Source: an uncultured Pelagibacteraceae bacterium (GTDB lineage Bacteria; Pseudomonadota; Alphaproteobacteria; Pelagibacterales; Pelagibacteraceae). Taken from it: DNA of 43,072 bases. The stretch covers positions 1 to 43,072 of the forward strand of contig CACHRX010000006.1 of assembly GCA_902582385.1 (NCBI GenBank), given 5' to 3'. Under the pieces are notes generated by a model. It was not told the origin of the DNA. It saw only the letters and a list, made by a program, of their open reading frames with translations, and made no database searches. Shown piece by piece: positions 38,797 through 43,072 of this stretch. Numbering within the stretch: position 1 is the first letter of the stretch; each line of letters begins with the position of its first letter. A program made the translations under genes and the position numbers.

Positions 38797-39907
38797 ATTT
38801 TTTAATTATTTTTCTTATTATCAATGGTGGAAAAATCTGGATAAATTTATTCTGAGCTTAATAATAGCTTTATTTTCTATAGGATTATTTTTTTCTTTAG
38901 TTTCAACCTCTCTTATTGCATCAGATAAATTAGATACAAATAGCTATTTCTTCTTCTTCAAACATCTAATTTTTGTAATAATTGGATTCATAATTATCTT
39001 TATTTTTTCTTATATGGATCAAAAAATTCTTTTCAAGACTTCAATTTACGTTTTTTGTTTATCTTTTTTATTATTATTTTTGGTTCCAATTATTGGTATT
39101 GAAGTAAAGGGTTCAAAAAGGTGGTTAGATTTAATTTTCTTGCCTAGGTTACAACCTATTGAATTAGTAAAACCTTTTTTTATTATAGTTTTAAGTTTAA
39201 TTATAACTAATGAAAAATTGTCAAATTATAGTTTGAAATTTTGTTTGTCTTTAATATTAACATTATCTATTGTTTTACTTTTAATTATCCAACCAGATTT
39301 AGGTCAAACATTGTTAGTTGGGTTTAGTTGGATAATTTTAATTTTTGTTTCAGGGATTAATTTGTTATTTTTAGTTTCTATTTCAGTCATAGGTATACTC
39401 TTATTATTGTATGCCGCGTTTTATATTCCTAAGTTTGAATATATAAAAAACAGATTATTATCTTTTTTTGATCCTGAAACTGGTACGCATAATTTCCAGT
39501 CTGATAAAGCAATAGATTCAATTACTAGTGGAGGTTTTTTTGGAAAAGGGATCGGAGAAGGAATACTTAAGAATCGAGTACCAGAGGCCCATACAGATTA
39601 TATAATTTCAGTCATATCAGAAGAATTTGGTGTTATTGTAATAATGTTAATTTTAATTTTATTTTTGATCTTTATTTTTTCTATTTTAAAAAAAGTTAAT
39701 GACGAGATTGATAATAAGGTTAAATTAATTTTGGTCGGGTCTATAAGTTTAATATTAATACAAGCAATGATCCATATTGGAGTTAATATTAGATTATTTC
39801 CTACCACTGGAATGACACTTCCATTTTTAAGTTACGGTGGTTCATCTATTATTAGTGTTTCAATTTTATCAGGTATAATTTTGAATTTAACAAAGAGAAG
39901 AATTTGA
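38786..39907 (+). CDS. ftsW: Septal peptidoglycan polymerase FtsW
   Basis: SEDS-family lipid II polymerase partnered with FtsI. 373 residues, about ten membrane helices. Motifs: GSKRWLDLIFLPRLQPIELVKPFFIIVLS, IQPDLGQTLLVGFSWIILIFVSG, the extracellular loop with SDKAIDSITSGGFFGKGIGEGILKNRVPEAHTDYIISVISEEFGV, and the C-terminal TTGMTLPFLSYGGSSI. RodA shares these features; position between murD and murG identifies FtsW. It overlaps murD by 11 bases and murG by 4. Confidence 0.94.
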   Translation: MINKFFNYFSYYQWWKNLDKFILSLIIALFSIGLFFSLVSTSLIASDKLDTNSYFFFFKHLIFVIIGFIIIFIFSYMDQKILFKTSIYVFCLSFLLLFLVPIIGIEVKGSKRWLDLIFLPRLQPIELVKPFFIIVLSLIITNEKLSNYSLKFCLSLILTLSIVLLLIIQPDLGQTLLVGFSWIILIFVSGINLLFLVSISVIGILLLLYAAFYIPKFEYIKNRLLSFFDPETGTHNFQSDKAIDSITSGGFFGKGIGEGILKNRVPEAHTDYIISVISEEFGVIVIMLILILFLIFIFSILKKVNDEIDNKVKLILVGSISLILIQAMIHIGVNIRLFPTTGMTLPFLSYGGSSIISVSILSGIILNLTKRRI

Positions 39908-40980
39908 ACAAAACAGTGGAAAAAATACTTATTACAACTGGCGGAACGGGAGGTCATGTAATACCTGCTGAAATTATTGGTGATCATTTAAAAGAAAGTT
40001 ATGAAATAAATTTTTCAACTGATCTAAGAGGCTTGAAGTATTTTAGATCAAATAAAAATGAAATTATAATTATTGATACACCTAAATTAGATTTAAGTCT
40101 TTTCTTGCCACTTAAAGTTTTAAAGTTATTTTTTTTAGTTTTGCTTTCTATATTTTATTTAAAAAAAAGAAAAATTGATAAAATAATTTCCACTGGTGGG
40201 TATATGTCATTACCAATTTGTATAGGAGCAAAAATTTTACGTCTAAAGATTTTTTTATTTGAACCAAATCTTACTTTAGGAAGAGGTAACAAGTTTTTTT
40301 TAAATTTTTCTGAAAAAATAATTTGTTATTCTGAAAATTTGATTAATTTTCCAAAAAAATATATTAAGAAAATAAGATTAATTAAGCCATTGGTTTCCAA
40401 AAGTTTTTATGAAATAAAAAAAAATGACGATATAAATGAAAACTTTTGTTTTTTAATTTCAGGTGGGAGCCAAGGGGCTGAAATTTTTGATGAAATAATT
40501 AAGGAAACTATGGTTAATTTGTCTAAAAAACATTCAATAAAGGTAATTCAGCAGACAAGTGTAAAAAATATTAAAAATTTAGAAAATTTTTATAATATTA
40601 ATTATGTGAAAAATAAAATTTTTAGTTTTGAAAAAAACTTTATTAATTTAATAAATGAGGCGGATTTATGCGTTACAAGAGCAGGTGCTTCATCATTAGC
40701 AGAAATTTCAATCATGAATAAACCTTTTATAGCAATTCCTTTACCTACTTCTAAAGATAATCATCAAGCAGAAAATGCTAAATTTTACGAAAAAGAGGGA
40801 TGTTGTTGGGTTTTGAATCAAAATGACATTAATAAAGAAAAAATGATGAATATTTTATCAGATGTTCTTAGTGATAATGAAGATTTTTTTAACAAGAAAA
40901 AAAATCTTAAAAAATTAAATTATCAAAATTCATGGAATAATGTTAATCAAAAAATAAAAAAGATTATTGATGAAAATTGA
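39904..40980 (+). CDS. murG: Lipid II synthase, GlcNAc transferase MurG
   Basis: Peripheral membrane GT-B enzyme adding GlcNAc to lipid I. 358 residues. N-terminal glycine loop ITTGGTGGHVIPAEIIG, acceptor-side STGGYMSLPICIGAKIL, FEPNLTLGRGNKFF, then the donor domain with LISGGSQGAEIFDEI and the UDP-GlcNAc site TRAGASSLAEISIMNKPFIAIPLPTSKDNHQAENA. Start taken as the TTG at 39904, which overlaps the ftsW stop by 4 bases; a GTG at 39916 would remove four residues and is an alternative. No ATG is available. It overlaps murC by 11 bases. Confidence 0.95.
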   Translation: MNKTVEKILITTGGTGGHVIPAEIIGDHLKESYEINFSTDLRGLKYFRSNKNEIIIIDTPKLDLSLFLPLKVLKLFFLVLLSIFYLKKRKIDKIISTGGYMSLPICIGAKILRLKIFLFEPNLTLGRGNKFFLNFSEKIICYSENLINFPKKYIKKIRLIKPLVSKSFYEIKKNDDINENFCFLISGGSQGAEIFDEIIKETMVNLSKKHSIKVIQQTSVKNIKNLENFYNINYVKNKIFSFEKNFINLINEADLCVTRAGASSLAEISIMNKPFIAIPLPTSKDNHQAENAKFYEKEGCCWVLNQNDINKEKMMNILSDVLSDNEDFFNKKKNLKKLNYQNSWNNVNQKIKKIIDEN

Positions 40981-42367
40981 GCTAGCAAAAAAAGAAATAA
41001 TTCATTTTATTGGAATAGGTGGGATAGGAATGAGTGGACTTTCATTAATCATGAAAGGGAAAGGTTTTAAAGTTCAAGGGAGTGATATTTCAAACAATAA
41101 AAATATAGAAAGACTTAAAAAAGAAAAAATCAAAATTTTTTTTGGTCACTATAAAAAAAATTTGAAGAAAGTAACAATTGTAGTCATTTCCTCTGCAATT
41201 AAAAAAAATAATCCAGAACTAATTGAGGCAAAAAAAAAAAGAATTCCAATAATTAAAAGAGGTAAAATGTTAGCAAGCATTGTTTCTTTAATGAAAAATA
41301 TTGTCGTAGTAGGCTCGCATGGAAAAACTACAACAACTTCATTAATAGCTTCAATTTTTCAACAAACAAAATTAGATCCAACTATAATTAACGGAGGAAT
41401 AATTAATTCAATAAAAAATACCGCCAAACTTGGAAAGAGCGATTGGTCTATTTTGGAAGCAGATGAATCGGATGGCAGTTTTGTACATATTTCGCCTACA
41501 TATTCAATTATAACAAATATTGATAGAGAACATATGGATTTTTATAAATCAATGAAAGATTTGAAAAAATATTTTGCAGAGTTTGCGAAAAAAATACCAT
41601 CTTTTGGTAAGTCATTTATTTGTATTGATGACAAAATAAATAATGAAATGATTACAAAAATTAAAAGTAAAAACTTTTATACTTATGGTCAAAAAAAGGG
41701 TTCTAATTTTAGAATAAAAAATATTAAACAACTTAAAACTTATTCTGAATATGATGTTGAGGTTAATTTACCAAATAAAAGAACATTTAATATCAATCAA
41801 ATAAAAATACCCTTACTTGGTATTCATAATATTAGGAATTCAGTTGGTGCATTAGGTATTGCTACTTCCATTGGAATTCCTATTCAAAAGATTAAAAAAG
41901 GATTAATTGGTTTTAAAGGAGTTCAAAGAAGATTTAACAAGATATTTACTTATAATAATATTGATTTTTATGACGATTATGCACATCATCCTACTGAGAT
42001 AAAATTTGTTTTGGACGGAGTAAAAAAAGTTTTTCATAATTATGAAAAAGTTTGTATTTTTCAACCCCACAGAATTTCTAGGTTAAAAGATTTGAAAAAA
42101 GAATTTACAAACGCCTTTAATGATGCAGACACAGTAATTTTATGTCCAATTTTTACTGCTGGAGAAAAGATGAAATTAGGCTTCAATTATAAAAATTTTG
42201 CAAAAGAAATTATAAAGAATTCTAAAGTAAAATTATTTATGATTGAAAACAAATTTCAATTAGCAAAATTTTTAAAACAGAATATGTATGGAAAAAAAAT
42301 AGTTATTGGTATGGGTGCAGGATCAATCTCTAATTGGATGAAAGATTTACCTGATTTAATGCGATGA
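40970..42367 (+). CDS. murC: UDP-MurNAc--L-alanine ligase
   Basis: First of the Mur ligases, adding L-Ala to UDP-MurNAc. 465 residues from the ATG at 40970 (a TTG one codon earlier is also open). Seen: IHFIGIGGIGMSGLSLIM, VQGSDIS, ISSAIKKNNPE, ATP loop VGSHGKTTTTSLIAS, EADESDGSF, ITNIDREHMDFY, GVQRRFNKIF, DDYAHHPTEIK, FQPHRISRLKDLKKEF, GMGAGSISNWM. An unbroken run of 11 A (41230-41240) encodes part of EAKKKRI and stays in frame. The final ATGA overlaps the murB start. Confidence 0.96.
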   Translation: MKIELAKKEIIHFIGIGGIGMSGLSLIMKGKGFKVQGSDISNNKNIERLKKEKIKIFFGHYKKNLKKVTIVVISSAIKKNNPELIEAKKKRIPIIKRGKMLASIVSLMKNIVVVGSHGKTTTTSLIASIFQQTKLDPTIINGGIINSIKNTAKLGKSDWSILEADESDGSFVHISPTYSIITNIDREHMDFYKSMKDLKKYFAEFAKKIPSFGKSFICIDDKINNEMITKIKSKNFYTYGQKKGSNFRIKNIKQLKTYSEYDVEVNLPNKRTFNINQIKIPLLGIHNIRNSVGALGIATSIGIPIQKIKKGLIGFKGVQRRFNKIFTYNNIDFYDDYAHHPTEIKFVLDGVKKVFHNYEKVCIFQPHRISRLKDLKKEFTNAFNDADTVILCPIFTAGEKMKLGFNYKNFAKEIIKNSKVKLFMIENKFQLAKFLKQNMYGKKIVIGMGAGSISNWMKDLPDLMR

Positions 42368-43072
42368 AAACTAAACAATTGAAAGAATTATTAAAAGACT
42401 TTAATTCACAAATTATTTTCAATGAAGATTTAAAAAAAAAAAATTGGTTTAATATAGGTGGAAAAGCTAAAGTTTTTTTTAAACCTAACAACCTTAAAGA
42501 CTTGGTAGAATTTTTAAAAATTTTAAATAATAAAGAAAAAATTTCAATAATTGGAGCAGGGTCAAATACACTTATTACAGATGATTTATATGACGGTGTT
42601 GTAATTAAGTTAGGAAAAAATTTTAATAGAATATCGCTTTTAAATAAAGATATAATCATTGCAGGCACAGCAGTTTTAGATAAAAACTTAGCTGATTATG
42701 CAGCCAATAATAATCTTAGTGGTTTTGAGTTTTTAGCTTGTATACCTGGAACGATAGGAGGCGGCATAAGAATGAACGCAGGGTGCTTTGGTAGAGAGAT
42801 AAAAGATATTCTAATTTCAATTCAGGCTATTGACAAAATTGGAAATATTCTAACAATTCCAGTCAAAGAAATAAATTTCGAGTATAGAAATAATGACTTA
42901 CCAGAAAATTTGATATTTCTGAGTGCTTCTTTTAAGGGATTAAAAGAAAGTTCTAAGAAAATTAAAGATGAAATGTTAAAGTTAAGAACCCAAAAAGAAA
43001 ATAATCAACCAACTAGAATAAAAACTAGTGGGAGCACTTTTAAAAACCCTGTTAATCAAACAAATAAAAAAG
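42364..43072 (+). CDS. murB: UDP-N-acetylenolpyruvoylglucosamine reductase MurB (partial, runs off the right edge)
   Basis: Flavoenzyme reducing UDP-GlcNAc-enolpyruvate to UDP-MurNAc. The frame is open from ATG 42364 (inside the murC stop, ATGA) to the window end, 236 codons. FAD-linked oxidase fold landmarks are NWFNIGGKAKVFFKP, ISIIGAGSNTLITDD, GFEFLACIPGTIGGGIRMNAGCFGREI, EINFEYRNNDLP, and the catalytic-serine loop KTSGSTFKNP at the extreme end. The FxYR-type arrangement (EYRNN, no insertion) fits a type I/IIa enzyme, but the C-terminal third is not visible. A run of 12 A (42432-42443) encodes LKKKN in frame near the N-terminus. The next cluster genes (ddl, ftsQ, ftsA expected) lie outside. 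Confidence 0.95.
   Translation, partial: MKTKQLKELLKDFNSQIIFNEDLKKKNWFNIGGKAKVFFKPNNLKDLVEFLKILNNKEKISIIGAGSNTLITDDLYDGVVIKLGKNFNRISLLNKDIIIAGTAVLDKNLADYAANNNLSGFEFLACIPGTIGGGIRMNAGCFGREIKDILISIQAIDKIGNILTIPVKEINFEYRNNDLPENLIFLSASFKGLKESSKKIKDEMLKLRTQKENNQPTRIKTSGSTFKNPVNQTNKK

Overview
The window is very A+T-rich, densely packed chromosomal DNA from an alphaproteobacterium. It most likely belongs to the Pelagibacterales (SAR11 clade) or a close relative. The evidence is the strong Lys/Ile/Asn bias of the proteins, spacers that are mostly only a few bases, many start/stop overlaps, a single-copy-style housekeeping set, and the MurE-MurF fusion. No prophage, insertion sequence, CRISPR array or integrase is visible. 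Two tRNAs, one RNase P RNA and 38 protein-coding genes (two cut by the window edges, one frameshifted) account for almost all of the sequence.

Layout. 1-2569: the end of a small UbiK/BMFP-like gene, then a leftward marR-ompR-envZ operon in which each gene overlaps the next. 2639-3520: ilvE. 10277 down to 3517: a leftward six-gene block, uvrB - pteridine-reductase-like SDR - secreted serine-hydrolase-like protein - folB - uvrC - pgsA. It mixes nucleotide excision repair, pterin/folate and phospholipid genes, and uvrC is broken by one base in a run of ten A. 10313-15034: aspC, an ADP-ribosylglycohydrolase-like gene behind trxB, and a rightward pair of an ELM1-type and a 2OG-Fe(II) oxygenase-like gene. 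19426 down to 15031: carA-carB. 19553-23677: yqeY-dnaG-rpoD, a macromolecular-synthesis operon with yqeY in front of dnaG. 23686-25839: an odd tRNA-Val, a GT2 glycosyltransferase, a multi-pass membrane protein of unknown function and a tRNA-Met/Ile2(CAT); this is the only clearly accessory-looking stretch. 25852-28037: mlaA-mlaC (outer-membrane lipid asymmetry) divergent from a cytosolic AmpD/AmiD-type amidase. 28080-28440: rnpB. 28510 to the end: a large division and cell-wall (dcw) cluster, mraZ-ftsZ-rsmH-ftsL-ftsI-murE/F-mraY-murD-ftsW-murG-murC-murB, running off the right edge.

How it works together. The dcw block makes lipid II from UDP-MurNAc (MurC, MurD, MurE/F, then MraY, MurG), with MurB supplying UDP-MurNAc and FtsW/FtsI polymerising and crosslinking at the septum organised by FtsZ. 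Its promoter carries three TGGG repeats at exact 10-bp spacing across the -10 and start-site region, the expected arrangement of MraZ autorepression sites. ftsZ sits second in this cluster, directly after mraZ and with the best Shine-Dalgarno sequence I noticed in the window, instead of at the far end.

Most interesting items: (i) the tRNA-Val(GAC) whose T-loop and D-loop lack the standard elbow bases although all its stems pair; (ii) the MraZ operator/promoter and the forward position of ftsZ; (iii) uvrC split at an A10 tract while murC and murB carry in-frame runs of 11 and 12 A; (iv) the tRNA-bounded pair of GT2 and the 'EExSWGQ' membrane protein; (v) a DnaG lacking three of the four zinc ligands. 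All calls come from reading the sequence and from remembered family motifs; no database search was run.
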